DNA of 64,000 nucleotides, taken from contig JAFXTE010000011.1 of the NCBI GenBank assembly GCA_017525245.1, positions 124,001 to 188,000 on the forward strand, given 5' to 3'. This document shows, piece by piece, positions 20,007 through 29,545 of the stretch. Origin of the DNA: Bacteroidales bacterium (GTDB lineage: Bacteria > Bacteroidota > Bacteroidia > Bacteroidales > WCHB1-69). Position 1 is the stretch's first letter. Every line of letters begins with the position of its first letter. The notes under the pieces are model-generated. The model ran no database searches. It was not told where the DNA came from and saw only the letters and a program-made list of their open reading frames with translations. A program made the translations under genes and the position numbers.

Positions 20007-22271
20007 TTAGAATATCTGGATTCCGATCTCCCATTTCGGCAAATCACTTTGATAAATATCCTTTTTCAACAGGTTGGAGATGCGGTACTGCCCGTAGATG
20101 GCGAAACGTCTCGTAATACCCACACGCAAGCGCACACCGTAATCGAACAGATTCATCTTATCGAGCATATATTCGGACTTCTCGTAGGTGAAAACCTCCT
20201 TGTCCCTGTTTCCGGAGTACTTATAGCGGCCTCCGGTGTTCCACTCACCGAAAATGCCCGTGTCCAAGTACCAATTCTCCAAAACCGTGCTGCCCAAGAA
20301 GAAACGCTGGAACAACTCGAGGTCGAACTTCGTCACTTTAAGGTTGTTTTTCGTTGTATGGATATCCTCCATCGTTGCCGGCAGCATCTCGCCAGGAATC
20401 AGGAGCCGATCCACAGCATACCAAGAAGAGCCGAATCCGATACGGAATCCCAGTCCATACACCCGTGCTAGCTTCCAGCTGTTGTCGAAAGCCACGGTCA
20501 GCGAACGGGATGCGCCGTTTTTGTCGCGCAAGGGTCCCGCTCCCGGAGCTTGCCACTGCGCAGGAATCATGAACGAAGCGTTCAGCACGAAGCTGAATTT
20601 GTACTTGTCCAGAATCCCACGTTTGTAGATGTCGTTGTCGGGCGTATCGAAACGACGGTTGCAGTTGGCTGAACGGGACTCTGCCGCCACCAGACTATCC
20701 ACCTTGGGCAGCGTCTGCTGACCGTAACGGTGTTTCAAATGCTGACCATCGCTCCAGATTTCCAATGTCTGCCCTTCTTTCAACCAATATTTGGGAAATT
20801 CCAACGATTGTCCTGCATCGTCCACATTCCTTCCATTATACAACGTGGATTCACTGTATCGTTCTATTGTGCCGTCGCCATTCACAATCTTGAAGAAAAT
20901 CTTGGATTCGGGGTCTTTGGAGGTGACGTAAATCGACTTTTCATTCTCATAGAGCGTCAGATTGTCCTTCACTTCGGGCTTTTCGCCGAAGAAGTAGCCG
21001 GCTTGCGGCACACCATAGCCGAACGCATAGTCGAAGTAGGGATAGTGGTTGCCGGATTTCTCAATCTCGGTCTTCAGCTGCCAGGCGGTGTATTCGGGGT
21101 GCAACTGCTTGACACACGCAGCGAAACCGGCCATCATCGGGGAGGAGAAGGAGGTGCCGTCAGCCCGCGTGAAGTTGCCTTTGCTGCCAGCCACCAAGTT
21201 GTTTACGCCCATGGCGACCACGTTGGGTTTCATGCGACCGTCTGCCGTGGGGCCGAACGAGCTGAAGCTGGCGATGACATCTAAACTTTTCACGGCACCC
21301 ACCGACAAAATGCTGTCGGCATCGGCGGGGGTGATGAGCATCTTCCAGTCGTTATCTGTGCCCTCGTTACCCATGGAGTTGCACACCAAAATACCCTTGC
21401 GGGCGGCGGTGTTGGCGGCCTTGGCCACCATCGAGGTCTTGCCGTCCATGTGCTTGAGCATATAGCGCTGCTTGCCGTAGCCGAGGGAGCTGTTCACGAT
21501 GTCGGCGCCGTTCTGGTCGGCCCATTCGAGTGCCTGCACCCACCAGACCTCCTCTTTCTTCGGCTCGGAGGCCACCTCGGTGCGGGCCAACAGGAACTGC
21601 GCATCGGGAGCCATGCCGAGCAGCTGGTTTCCGTTCTTACCTGCAATGCAGCTCAGCACCATGCGACCGTGCGAGTTGGCTTCATACACGTTCTCTTTCT
21701 TCTTCACGAAGTTCCAGGTCTTGACAATCTGATTGTTGTCACGCAAATGCTTGAATGCGGGGTGGGTGTCCACATCCGGGAAACCGGCGTCAAACACCGC
21801 CACACGCACGCCCTTGCCGCTGATGTTGTGCTGCTGGAACAACTCCCCGTGGTGGATACTAACCTGCTCCGTGGAGAGGGGAACCCGGTCTTCGGTGATT
21901 TGCTCTTCAGCGACTTCCATATCACAGGCAATCAGCTGGATACCCGCCACAAAGGGAAACTGCCGGATGATGGCGATCTGCTCTTCCGTGGCCATCACGC
22001 CGGCCGCATTGAGCCACCGTGACGTGCCCACCAGCTCCTCACAGGCCGTTTCCACCTGCGCGGCATAGTGGCTGTTCACGGGATAGTTGGTGATGTCATA
22101 GAGGTCCGCGCCGTTCAGGGCGTAACGCTCAATGGCCTTCGCATCAAAGTACTGATACGGATCAAATGTGGTGTTCTGCTTGTCCGTGAAGAACACCCAG
22201 TAGCTGTTCTGCGCGCTTGCAATGCCGAAGACGGCGCAGAAGAGGAATGTTGTTAATGCTAATTTTTTCAT
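20007..22271 (-). CDS. Secreted subtilisin-like S8 serine protease with a beta-barrel-like C-terminal region
   Basis: A 754-residue protein. The ATG at 22271 is chosen over an upstream in-frame start at 22310 because it begins a clean signal peptide (MKKLALTTFLFCAVFGIASAQ) and follows a TAnnTTTG promoter. The peptidase domain spans about residues 150-420 with catalytic Asp161 (VAVFDAG), His201 (NSHGRMV), oxyanion Asn302 (GNEG) and Ser374 (GTSFSSPMMAG). The last 200-odd residues do not resemble a T9SS sorting domain; they alternate aromatic and polar residues and end in IQIF, as outer-membrane beta-barrel proteins do. The tail may anchor or even export the protease; that is inference. Confidence 0.87.
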   Translation of the reverse strand: MKKLALTTFLFCAVFGIASAQNSYWVFFTDKQNTTFDPYQYFDAKAIERYALNGADLYDITNYPVNSHYAAQVETACEELVGTSRWLNAAGVMATEEQIAIIRQFPFVAGIQLIACDMEVAEEQITEDRVPLSTEQVSIHHGELFQQHNISGKGVRVAVFDAGFPDVDTHPAFKHLRDNNQIVKTWNFVKKKENVYEANSHGRMVLSCIAGKNGNQLLGMAPDAQFLLARTEVASEPKKEEVWWVQALEWADQNGADIVNSSLGYGKQRYMLKHMDGKTSMVAKAANTAARKGILVCNSMGNEGTDNDWKMLITPADADSILSVGAVKSLDVIASFSSFGPTADGRMKPNVVAMGVNNLVAGSKGNFTRADGTSFSSPMMAGFAACVKQLHPEYTAWQLKTEIEKSGNHYPYFDYAFGYGVPQAGYFFGEKPEVKDNLTLYENEKSIYVTSKDPESKIFFKIVNGDGTIERYSESTLYNGRNVDDAGQSLEFPKYWLKEGQTLEIWSDGQHLKHRYGQQTLPKVDSLVAAESRSANCNRRFDTPDNDIYKRGILDKYKFSFVLNASFMIPAQWQAPGAGPLRDKNGASRSLTVAFDNSWKLARVYGLGFRIGFGSSWYAVDRLLIPGEMLPATMEDIHTTKNNLKVTKFDLELFQRFFLGSTVLENWYLDTGIFGEWNTGGRYKYSGNRDKEVFTYEKSEYMLDKMNLFDYGVRLRVGITRRFAIYGQYRISNLLKKDIYQSDLPKWEIGIQIF

Positions 22272-22307
22272 ATTGTTTGGTTTTGAACTATTTACCTGTT
22301 GAGGGTG

Positions 22308-22315
22308 CAAAAGTA
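22308..22315 (-). promoter_or_regulatory. -7 promoter box of the S8 protease gene
   Basis: TACTTTTG on the minus strand, 37 nt upstream of the chosen ATG at 22271; the alternative start at 22310 would overlap the promoter itself. Confidence 0.6.
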
Positions 22316-22334
22316 AACTTTTTTACGATGTTTT

Positions 22335-22527
22335 GAGATTCCGCTCGCTCACTGCGTTCGCGGCGGAATGGTGCATTGCGCGGGTGCTAAAAAAGGGAAA
22401 AAAGATGGGCGGCGAGGAAATGCGTGCCATAATTGGAAGGCGTTCGGTCGCGCCCATCTTTTTTCCCTCTTTTCCACAAAGAGGGATACTCCATTCCGCC
22501 GGCGACGATAGGAGCTGGCGGAATCTC
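22335..22527. repeat. Nested long inverted repeat (about 190 bp) between the GntR and S8 protease genes
   Basis: Three nested perfect arms are visible: GAGATTCCGC at 22335-22344 with GCGGAATCTC at 22518-22527; CGGCGGAATGG at 22361-22371 with its complement at 22491-22501; and an 18-bp arm at 22394-22411 (AGGGAAAAAAGATGGGCG) with its complement at 22451-22468. The loop is 39 nt. This single large hairpin fills the 263-bp spacer; no gene is supported in it. It could be a miniature mobile element, a structured RNA or a terminator-like element. Confidence 0.75.
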
Positions 22528-22534
22528 CGTCTTT

Positions 22535-22882
22535 TTAGGTCGCCATCGCCACTATCTCCTGAATATCAATCCCTAACAGCCTCAAGTTCTTCAGAAACTC
22601 CGGCACCTCCTCCTCCATGAACTCCTTCTTCCGGATGGCGTGGATTTTCTCGGGGGCGTCCTCATTGACGAAGTAGCCAATGCCGCGTTTGTTGGTGATG
22701 ATCTCCTGGTTCTGGAGGCGTTCGTAGGAGCGCATGACGGTGTTGGGGTTCACCTCGAAGGCGACAGCCAGCTCGCGCACGGACTTGGCTCGCTCACCCG
22801 GCTTCCACGCGCCCGACAAGATCTGCTCGTAAACCCAATGCTCGATCTGCCGGTATATGGTTTGTGTGCTCTTGAAATCCAT
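22535..22882 (-). CDS. GntR family regulator, YtrA-like
   Basis: A 115-residue transcription factor: an N-terminal GntR winged helix-turn-helix (QIEHWVYEQILSGAWKPGERAKSVRELAVAFEVNPNTVMRSYERLQ) with only a short C-terminal helix pair, the layout of the YtrA subgroup, which lacks a ligand-binding domain and usually controls an adjacent ABC transporter operon. Here it is the last gene of that operon, one base after the permease gene. A 12-bp inverted repeat around the operon promoter (24740-24785) is its likely operator, implying autoregulation. Confidence 0.9.
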   Translation of the reverse strand: MDFKSTQTIYRQIEHWVYEQILSGAWKPGERAKSVRELAVAFEVNPNTVMRSYERLQNQEIITNKRGIGYFVNEDAPEKIHAIRKKEFMEEEVPEFLKNLRLLGIDIQEIVAMAT

Positions 22883-22883
22883 A

Positions 22884-23630
22884 CTATGCCTCCGTTTCTC
22901 TCATTCTCAGAAAACTCATCGCGTAGAAATAGACAATTGACACACAGCAGGCAACATACGGGAACCATTCTTTGGATGTTGCAATGTAATGCTCTGTTTT
23001 ATAATAGTTTCCGTTGCGAATCTCCGCCGGAACCACCGCCAAGGCATTCAGCCATTCAGTACCCACCATAAGGGCACCCAAAACCAATGAAACGACGAAA
23101 CCCGTCAGCATCAGTTTCCAAAATGGACTTTTCTTGAAATAGATGGCGGCAAAGAACATGGTGGAAATACTGGTGAAGAATATCAGAATGTTTAACCCAT
23201 GGGTGGGAATCTGAACTTTTATGAATTCACCTAAATTGTGGATTCCGTATGGCGCAAAAATACCCGGACTATACACATTCAGTATGCCATAACCCAAAAC
23301 CTGTCCAATCAGCACAGACAAAACAATGCCTGCCACGAAATAGATGTTGGACAAAAACATACCTGTCACCACTTTTTCGGTGTTGGTCGCAGGGGTCATC
23401 AGGTAGTGTATCCTGCTTGAAGGCTGGTGCAGCTTGGAAAAGAAGCGACATGGGTAATAGACCATAAACACAATTGCCGCTATTTTTATTTCCGTCAGAT
23501 AGGGACTGCTGGACATAATCGTCATGAGTAGCGATAATGCCGCCATGATGCCAAATGAATAGATGACATCATTCCGCCAGTTTTCATAAAAATAGGCCTT
23601 GATTAATTTGATTATATTGTTGATATTCAT
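22884..23630 (-). CDS. Six-helix membrane protein, probable ABC transporter permease
   Basis: A 248-residue protein with about six hydrophobic segments (for example IMAALSLLMTIMSSS, IAAIVFMVYYPC, NIYFVAGIVLSVLIGQVLGYG, ILIFFTSISTMFFAAIYF, LMLTGFVVSLVLGALMV, WFPYVACCVSIVYFYAMSF) and no other recognisable domain. Position between an ABC ATPase gene and a YtrA-like regulator, with 12-bp and 1-bp spacers, makes it the membrane partner of that ATPase. The substrate is unknown. Confidence 0.75.
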   Translation of the reverse strand: MNINNIIKLIKAYFYENWRNDVIYSFGIMAALSLLMTIMSSSPYLTEIKIAAIVFMVYYPCRFFSKLHQPSSRIHYLMTPATNTEKVVTGMFLSNIYFVAGIVLSVLIGQVLGYGILNVYSPGIFAPYGIHNLGEFIKVQIPTHGLNILIFFTSISTMFFAAIYFKKSPFWKLMLTGFVVSLVLGALMVGTEWLNALAVVPAEIRNGNYYKTEHYIATSKEWFPYVACCVSIVYFYAMSFLRMRETEA

Positions 23631-23642
23631 AATTTTACGATT

Positions 23643-23870
23643 TTATTGGTGAGACGTTTCGGGTTGATTTTCGGATAAGGAATCGGCGTATGACTCTATT
23701 TCATCCAGACCATTAAAGTTTAGCACATTCATCGAATCCTTTTCGATTTTCTCATATTTGATTCTCCCGCTGCGGTAGCCAGTCTGGAAATCAATGGTAT
23801 AACCGATGATTATGCCCAACACCAGAACAATGGCGGTGATGATTAAGATCTTATTCGTGTATTTTTTCAT
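23643..23870 (-). CDS. Small single-pass membrane protein of the ABC operon
   Basis: A 75-residue protein with one N-terminal membrane segment (ILIITAIVLVLGIIIGYTI) and a short charged tail. It is not recognised as a known family. It lies between the ABC ATPase gene (18-nt gap) and the permease gene (12-nt gap) in the same operon, so it is probably an accessory of the transporter. Confidence 0.65.
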   Translation of the reverse strand: MKKYTNKILIITAIVLVLGIIIGYTIDFQTGYRSGRIKYEKIEKDSMNVLNFNGLDEIESYADSLSENQPETSHQ

Positions 23871-23888
23871 AATGCTCTGATTTTAAGG

Positions 23889-24725
23889 TTATTTGAATAA
23901 TTCTGTGAATTCCTGCTTGTTTTGAACAGCGGCATTGAAGAGCAGTTCCAAATCAAGGGCGGAATCAATGTGGTTGACATTTTCCTTTACCTGATAGATG
24001 CCACGCGGGGTCTCCTCGGTATAGAACACCTTGCCATCCTGTGCCTTCTGGTCATCGACATCGAAGAGTAGTTTGTCGGTAATAACATCGCTGGATGCGT
24101 TTAGAATCATACGGCCATTGTCAAGGATGGAGACCGCGTCGATGAGACTATGAAGGTCACGCACCTGGTGGGTGGAGATGATCACCGTCTTCTGCTCGTC
24201 GGCGTAGGCGGCCATAATCTTGCGGAAGATGCTCTTGGTGGGGATGTCGAGACCGTTGGTGGGCTCGTCCATGATGAGCAGCGGCACGTTGGTGGCTAAC
24301 GCGAAGGCGATCATCACCTTCTTCTTCTGTCCGTGCGAGAACTTGTCGATGAAGCCCAGCATGTTGTCCATTTCCATCTCTCTCAGGTATTCCATGAATT
24401 GCTCATGGCTGAAGTTAGGATAGAACGGTGCGAAAGCGGCCTCAAACTGTTTGATTTTCAGATGAGGAACGTAAATCTCCTCTTGGAGGAAATAGATGTC
24501 GCTCAATTGCTGTGCGGTGCGTTTGTGTGCGGGTTCGCCGTCGATGAGGGCGTCACCAGCCTGCGGGAATAACAGACCGGTCATGATTTTCAGCAGGGTG
24601 GTTTTGCCGGCGCCGTTGCGGCCGAGCAACCCGTACAGGTGGCCGGGCTCCATCTGCCAGTTCACCCCGTTGAACAACTTGCGGTTTTTGTCGTACCCGA
24701 ATTCTAAATTACTTAACTGTATCAT
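23889..24725 (-). CDS. ABC transporter ATP-binding protein
   Basis: A 278-residue ATPase subunit. Walker A is GRNGAGKTT near residue 36, the signature is KFSHGQKKKVMIA near 130 (SHGQKKK in place of LSGGQ, usual in the YtrB/CcmA-like group), Walker B is LLIMDEPTNGLD near 153, and the switch His is in IISTHQVRD. First gene of a four-gene operon with a small membrane protein, a permease and a YtrA-like regulator. In related systems such transporters are linked to cell-envelope stress or antibiotic response; no such role is shown here. Confidence 0.92.
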   Translation of the reverse strand: MIQLSNLEFGYDKNRKLFNGVNWQMEPGHLYGLLGRNGAGKTTLLKIMTGLLFPQAGDALIDGEPAHKRTAQQLSDIYFLQEEIYVPHLKIKQFEAAFAPFYPNFSHEQFMEYLREMEMDNMLGFIDKFSHGQKKKVMIAFALATNVPLLIMDEPTNGLDIPTKSIFRKIMAAYADEQKTVIISTHQVRDLHSLIDAVSILDNGRMILNASSDVITDKLLFDVDDQKAQDGKVFYTEETPRGIYQVKENVNHIDSALDLELLFNAAVQNKQEFTELFK

Positions 24726-24739
24726 ATCGTTAAAATTTA

Positions 24740-24785
24740 ATTAGTGTATTAGTGAACTAAAACACCGCAAAAGTAATACACTAAT
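24740..24785 (-). promoter_or_regulatory. Inverted-repeat operator around the ABC/GntR operon promoter
   Basis: ATTAGTGTATTA at 24740-24751 and its exact complement TAATACACTAAT at 24774-24785. The distal half overlaps the -7 box, so bound regulator would block transcription. The YtrA-like GntR encoded at the end of the operon is the natural candidate. Confidence 0.7.
24768..24775 (-). promoter_or_regulatory. -7 promoter box of the ABC/GntR operon
   Basis: TACTTTTG read on the minus strand, 43 nt before the ABC ATPase start at 24725, overlapping the distal operator half-site by two bases. Confidence 0.65.
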
Positions 24786-24970
24786 CAATACGATGAACAT
24801 TTTTAGAAAAATTTTTTCTTACTGATATTCAACATGTTGCGATAAACAATAAATTTTTCACAAAAAAAAAGGGTAAATTTTTCGCAGAAAATCGGGATTA
24901 ATGACACAAAAACGTGTTTCTTTTTCATCGTCACTCTTCGTTCGTCATTCATCGTCATTCATTACAAAAA

Positions 24971-24995
24971 TAGGGGCGTATCGCATACGCCCCTA
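24971..24995. repeat. GTAG-type palindrome (REP-like), TATCGCATA core, copy 3
   Basis: 11-bp perfect stem TAGGGGCGTAT/ATACGCCCCTA with loop CGC. The core matches copies at 33670, 36337 and 50830; the outer arm differs by compensated changes. Confidence 0.8.
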
Positions 24996-25040
24996 CGATT
25001 TTGTCATAAATAAATTCGTTAAATTCGCAAAATTCGCCGA

Positions 25041-28001
25041 CTATTTGCCGTACGCCACCTCGAATTCCTCGTAACCTTCAATGATGTCGCCGACCTTGAT
25101 GTCGTTGCAACCATCGATGTTCAAACCGCAGTCCTGACCGGCAACAACCTCCTTGACATCGTCTTTGAAGCGACGCAGGGAGCCGAGTTTGCCGGTGTAG
25201 ATGACGATACCGTCGCGGATGAGGCGGATCTTGGTGCTACGCTGCAATTTTCCATCGAGTACCATACAGCCGGCCACGTTTCCAACCTTGGAAATGTGGA
25301 ACACTTCACGAATCTCGATGTTGCAAACCACTTTCTCGCGAATCTCCGGTGAATGCATACCAGCGATAGCGTCCTTAATCTCATTAATAGCGGTATATAT
25401 AATAGAATATGTGCGGATGTCGATTTGTTCGGCCTCGGCCATCTTGCGGGCATTGGCTGAAGGACGCACCTGGAAGGCCACGATGAGGGCGTTGGAAGCG
25501 GTAGCCAACATTACATCGGTTTCGGTCACCTGACCCACCGACTTGTGGATGACGTTGACCTGGACCTGCTCGGTGCTGAGTTTCAGCAACTCACCGGCCA
25601 AAGCTTCCACGGAGCCGTCCACATCACCCTTGACGATAATGTTGAGTTCCTTGAAGTCGCCGATGGCGATACGGCGTCCGATTTCTTCGAGCGTGACATG
25701 TTTTTGCGTGCGCAGACCCATTTCACGGGCGAGGCGAGCGCGTTTGGTAGCAATACCACGAGCTTCTTGTTCGGATTCACAAACCTTGAACGTGTCTCCA
25801 GCCTGCGGGGCTCCGTTCAGACCCAACAACAGCACAGGTTGTGCGGGACCGGCGGATTTCACGGGCTGATTACGTTCGTTGAACATGGCCTTCACCTTGC
25901 CGAAGCAGCTTCCTGCAAGAATCGGGTCACCCACGGAGAGTGTACCATTCTGCACGAGCACTTTCGCGACATAGCCACGACCTTTGTCCAAAGCGGACTC
26001 AATGACTGCACCCACGCCGGGACGGTTCGGATTGGCTTTCAAGTCAAGCAAATCAGCTTCTAACAGTACTTTTTCCAAGAGTTCTTGGACATTGGTACCA
26101 TGCTTGGCATCAATTTCCTGACATTGGTACTTACCACCCCATTCTTCCACAAGGATATTCATGTTGGCCAATTCCTCACGGATTTTGTCGGGATTGGCAT
26201 TGGGTTTATCGATTTTAGTAATGGCGAACACCATAGGGACGCCGGCGGCCTGAGCGTGGTTGATTGCCTCGACCGTCTGCGGCATCACGGCATCGTCTGC
26301 GGCGACCACAATAATACACAAGTCTGTGATCTTGGCACCGCGGGCACGCATAGCGGTAAATGCCTCGTGACCAGGAGTATCCAGGAAAGTGATCTTACGT
26401 CCGTCAGGCAGACTCACCTCGTATGCACCGATGTGCTGTGTAATACCACCGGCCTCACCTGCAATGACATTGGTCTTGCGGATGTAGTCCAACAGAGAAG
26501 TCTTACCATGGTCAACGTGACCCATAACGGTAATAATCGGATGGCGAGGCTGCAGATCTTCTTCAGCATCAACATCTGCCGAATTGTTCATGTTTTCCTC
26601 TTCCTCTGCATCAATGAATTCCACATTAAAGCCGAACTCTTCAGCAAGCATGGCGATATTTTCAGCATCAAGTCGCTGATTGATAGAAACGAAGAGACCG
26701 ATACTCATGCAAGTAGAGATAATCTTGGTTACATCCACATTCATCAAAGTGGCCAGTTCGTTGGCCGTGATGAATTCGGTCACGCGCAAGGTCTTCTGAT
26801 CTTCAATAGCTTGAAGCTCTTGTTCCTCAATACGTTCGTGAATAAGCTGACGTTTTTCTTTTCTTCTTTTCGCTGCAGTGGAAGTCTTTTTCGTATTGCT
26901 TTCGAGACGCATCTTGGTCTCTTTGATACGACGATGGATGTCTTCCGCAGATATCTCGACTTTTTCAGGCTCTTGTTTTTGTTTTTTGTTTTTTTCTTCT
27001 TTGCCACTCGGGAAATTGGTGGTTTTTACGGGTTTCGCAACGCGTTTTCTCTTCTTTTTCTTTTTATCTTGACCATCTCCGTTACGATGATCCTCTTTCT
27101 TGCCGTTTTCTTTGTTGTTTTGGATAAGAGACAAATCAATCGTGCCGAGAATTTTCGGTCCTTTAATCGGATCCACGACCGTTTTGATATGTTCTGGCGC
27201 TTCCTGGGCGGGAGGCGTAACAACAGGATTCTGGGTATCTTCCTTTGGTGTTTCAGGAATGACTTCCTGTACTTGCTGTTTAGCGGGTTGTTTCTCTTTC
27301 TTTTGGGCTTTCTTTTCCTTTGCAGAAGTTTTTTTCTTGGGCTTTAGGGCCTCCAAGTCCATTGTACCAATGATTGCAGGTCCAGATATATGCGTAACTG
27401 TTTCAATATGTTCAGGTTTTTCTTCTTTTTGATGCTGAGAATCAGTTGCCGGAGAGTCTTGTTCAGCATTTTCTAAGGTTTCATTTTGACTTTCAGGGAC
27501 AGAAATCTCTTGAGGATTTGCCGGAGTATCCTGCGGAGCGGTTTCCACCTGTTCAACTTTTTGCTCTTCTTTTGCCGTGCCAGATTTCTTTTTGGATGTT
27601 TTCACCAGAGTCTCTGGCGAAATAGAGCCAACCACTTTAATTTCCGGACCATGAACTGTCGGGGCATCCACAGTTTGGATATCCGATAGTTTGGTTGTAT
27701 GGATAATGATATGGTGGCTATCCGATTCCTCTTCATGTCCTTTTTCGGGCGAGTTGATTTTTGACTCTTCCTTTTTGTTTTTGGAAGGCAATATCTGATC
27801 GGATTTTTCCTTCACCAATTTATCTTTGGCCAACTCCTTTTGCAGGCAAAGGTACATTTCCTCCGACAATTTTGAGTTAAGGGTCGGGGAATTGATTTCA
27901 AGCCCATTTTTTTTCAGGACATCGACTATTCGATCCATTGACACGTTAAATTCTGTCGCCGCCTGTCCTAACCGTGTCTTTTTTACTTTTTCTTCCGGCA
28001 T
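25041..28001 (-). CDS. infB: Translation initiation factor IF-2
   Basis: IF-2 is the GTPase that brings initiator tRNA to the 30S subunit and promotes subunit joining. The 986-residue length is normal for Bacteroidota. An N-terminal IF2_N helix ([24 protein letters not shown]) is followed by a long charged linker to about residue 400, then a second IF2_N-type segment. The G domain begins [13 protein letters not shown] near residue 492, with G3 DTPGHEAF and G4 ITKIDKPN. Domains II-IV complete the C-terminus. It lies downstream of nusA with a 53-bp gap, the usual nusA-infB order. The large plus-strand frame at 26085-27347 is an antisense shadow over the repetitive linker. Confidence 0.97.
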   Translation of the reverse strand: MPEEKVKKTRLGQAATEFNVSMDRIVDVLKKNGLEINSPTLNSKLSEEMYLCLQKELAKDKLVKEKSDQILPSKNKKEESKINSPEKGHEEESDSHHIIIHTTKLSDIQTVDAPTVHGPEIKVVGSISPETLVKTSKKKSGTAKEEQKVEQVETAPQDTPANPQEISVPESQNETLENAEQDSPATDSQHQKEEKPEHIETVTHISGPAIIGTMDLEALKPKKKTSAKEKKAQKKEKQPAKQQVQEVIPETPKEDTQNPVVTPPAQEAPEHIKTVVDPIKGPKILGTIDLSLIQNNKENGKKEDHRNGDGQDKKKKKRKRVAKPVKTTNFPSGKEEKNKKQKQEPEKVEISAEDIHRRIKETKMRLESNTKKTSTAAKRRKEKRQLIHERIEEQELQAIEDQKTLRVTEFITANELATLMNVDVTKIISTCMSIGLFVSINQRLDAENIAMLAEEFGFNVEFIDAEEEENMNNSADVDAEEDLQPRHPIITVMGHVDHGKTSLLDYIRKTNVIAGEAGGITQHIGAYEVSLPDGRKITFLDTPGHEAFTAMRARGAKITDLCIIVVAADDAVMPQTVEAINHAQAAGVPMVFAITKIDKPNANPDKIREELANMNILVEEWGGKYQCQEIDAKHGTNVQELLEKVLLEADLLDLKANPNRPGVGAVIESALDKGRGYVAKVLVQNGTLSVGDPILAGSCFGKVKAMFNERNQPVKSAGPAQPVLLLGLNGAPQAGDTFKVCESEQEARGIATKRARLAREMGLRTQKHVTLEEIGRRIAIGDFKELNIIVKGDVDGSVEALAGELLKLSTEQVQVNVIHKSVGQVTETDVMLATASNALIVAFQVRPSANARKMAEAEQIDIRTYSIIYTAINEIKDAIAGMHSPEIREKVVCNIEIREVFHISKVGNVAGCMVLDGKLQRSTKIRLIRDGIVIYTGKLGSLRRFKDDVKEVVAGQDCGLNIDGCNDIKVGDIIEGYEEFEVAYGK

Positions 28002-28054
28002 ATTAAGAAATTTTGGTGTTATTACTGAAAAATGAAAGGTTAAAAATGGTGAAA

Positions 28055-29296
28055 TTATTTGGCCAATTCTTCTTTAACAGCAGCTATCATAGCATCCACG
28101 GTTTCTTCTTCAAGGTCCGTGCGACGGATGAGTTCCTCACGGCTGAGCTGCATGATGCTCTCGGCCGTGTCACAGCCGATACTGATGAATGTGTCGATCA
28201 CCCATTGGTCGAAAACATCGTTGAATTCAGACAACGGAATGACATATTCCTCTTTAATATCATCTCTGAAGACATCAATCTCATATCCAGACAATTTGCT
28301 GGCCAGTTTGATATTATATCCACCTTTACCGATAGCCAATGACACTTGGTCGGATTTCATATAAACATTGGCGGTTTTGTTTTCCTCGTCCAGTTCGATG
28401 GAGGAAATTTTTGCAGGGTTAAGGGCACGGGCAATCAGAAGTTCCTTTTTGTCCGTATAGTTGATAATGTCGATGTTTTCGTTGCGGAGTTCGCGAACCG
28501 TATCGTGGATACGGCTGCCTTTCACGCCGACGCAGGCGCCCACCGGGTCAATGCGGTCGTCGTATGTTTCTACCAGCACTTTGGCTCTTTCGCCAGGCAC
28601 ACGCACAATGTCACGAATCATGATTACGCCCTCTTCAATTTCGGGAATGGCGCGTTCCATGAGGCATTCGAGGAAGCGCGGCGAGGTGCGGGAGAGAAGG
28701 ATGCGCGGTGATCCATTGACCACATCCACGGAAGTGATGACGGCCATGATGCTGTCGCCTTTTTTGTAATAGTCGGTAGGAATCTGCTCAGATTTAGGTA
28801 GCACCATTTCCACACGGTCATCGTCTATCACCAAGATCTCCTTTTTCCAGACCTGACTCACCTCCCCGGTGATGAGTTCACCCTTCCGAGGCTCATACTT
28901 GTGGAAAATGACATCTTTTTCGTGTTCGAGAATTTTGTTGCTGAGGTTTTGGCGCAGAGCGAGAATCTCACGACGTTGGAAATCGGAAAGTTGAATCTGT
29001 TCAATCACTTCTTCGCCCACTTCAAAGTCGGGTTCGATTTTTATTGCGTCAGACAAAGCTATTTGATTAGCCGGATCTGTCACCATGTCGTCTTCCACAA
29101 CTTTGAGGGAATGCTGGATTTCAAGGTCTCCGCGGTCAACATTGACAATAACGTTGAATTCGGCGTTCGCACCGTATTTCTTGGTAAGCGCACTCACGAA
29201 AACATCTTCCAAAATATGCATAAGCGTCTCTCTGTCAATGCTTTTTGATTCTTTGAAATCCGCAAAAGTACTGATAAGATTAATTTGTTCTTCCAT
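28055..29296 (-). CDS. nusA: Transcription termination/antitermination factor NusA
   Basis: NusA binds RNA polymerase and RNA and modulates pausing, termination and antitermination. The 413-residue protein has the NusA N-terminal domain (about 1-130), an S1 RNA-binding domain ([34 protein letters not shown]), and two KH domains including the diagnostic [21 protein letters not shown] segment and [21 protein letters not shown] short helical repeat ends the protein. In most bacteria rimP precedes nusA; here the next upstream feature on this strand is the terminator of a tRNA-Gln gene, so rimP is not in the cluster. Confidence 0.96.
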   Translation of the reverse strand: MEEQINLISTFADFKESKSIDRETLMHILEDVFVSALTKKYGANAEFNVIVNVDRGDLEIQHSLKVVEDDMVTDPANQIALSDAIKIEPDFEVGEEVIEQIQLSDFQRREILALRQNLSNKILEHEKDVIFHKYEPRKGELITGEVSQVWKKEILVIDDDRVEMVLPKSEQIPTDYYKKGDSIMAVITSVDVVNGSPRILLSRTSPRFLECLMERAIPEIEEGVIMIRDIVRVPGERAKVLVETYDDRIDPVGACVGVKGSRIHDTVRELRNENIDIINYTDKKELLIARALNPAKISSIELDEENKTANVYMKSDQVSLAIGKGGYNIKLASKLSGYEIDVFRDDIKEEYVIPLSEFNDVFDQWVIDTFISIGCDTAESIMQLSREELIRRTDLEEETVDAMIAAVKEELAK

Positions 29297-29335
29297 CTTT
29301 AATAATATTAATGTATAATTTTACTTGCAATTTTC

Positions 29336-29370
29336 GTAAAAAAAACTCCCACCAAATCGGTGAGAGTTTC
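29336..29370 (-). terminator. Rho-independent terminator after tRNA-Gln
   Basis: On the minus strand AAACTCTCACC pairs with GGTGGGAGTTT (one G-T wobble) around a 5-nt loop, followed by a T run. It separates tRNA-Gln from nusA. Confidence 0.75.
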
Positions 29371-29372
29371 TT

Positions 29373-29443
29373 GTTGAGCTAGCAGGACTCGAACCTACAC
29401 AGGCAGAACCAAAATCTGTAGTGCTACCATTACACCATAGCTC
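29373..29443 (-). tRNA. tRNA-Gln (anticodon TTG)
   Basis: A 71-nt cloverleaf on the minus strand: acceptor TGAGCTA/TAGCTCA, anticodon loop TTTTGGT between near-complementary ACAGA and TCTGC arms, T-loop TTCGAGT, discriminator A. CCA is not encoded. Confidence 0.92.
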
Positions 29444-29466
29444 ATCCTTTATCATCAATTCGGCGG

Positions 29467-29474
29467 CAAAAATA
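29467..29474 (-). promoter_or_regulatory. -7 promoter box of tRNA-Gln
   Basis: TATTTTTG on the minus strand, 23 nt upstream of the mature tRNA 5' end. Confidence 0.6.
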
Positions 29475-29545
29475 CATTTTTTTTCAACATACGGCATTAT
29501 AAATAAAAAAAAATTTTTTCAAGTGCTATGATATTAAAAAAAGTG

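Larger units (their letters stand above)
24726..25040. other. 315-bp intergenic region: operon promoter, operator, palindrome, short repeats
   Basis: No gene is supported. From left to right it holds the ABC operon promoter with its inverted repeat (24740-24785), an A/T-rich stretch to about 24925, a loose 10-nt repeat of TCATTCATCG type (about 24925-24962), a REP-like palindrome (24971-24995), and three 9-nt units of AAATTCGCA type (25012-25038) reaching the infB stop at 25041. Confidence 0.7.

Noticed and set aside
22333-22620. 95-codon plus-strand frame over the nested hairpin
   Set aside because: No promoter, low-complexity Ser/Pro end, runs into the GntR gene on the other strand; better explained as inverted-repeat sequence.
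26085-27347. 420-codon plus-strand frame
   Set aside because: Antisense to infB; its Phe/Leu-rich product is the complement of the Lys/Glu-rich IF-2 linker.
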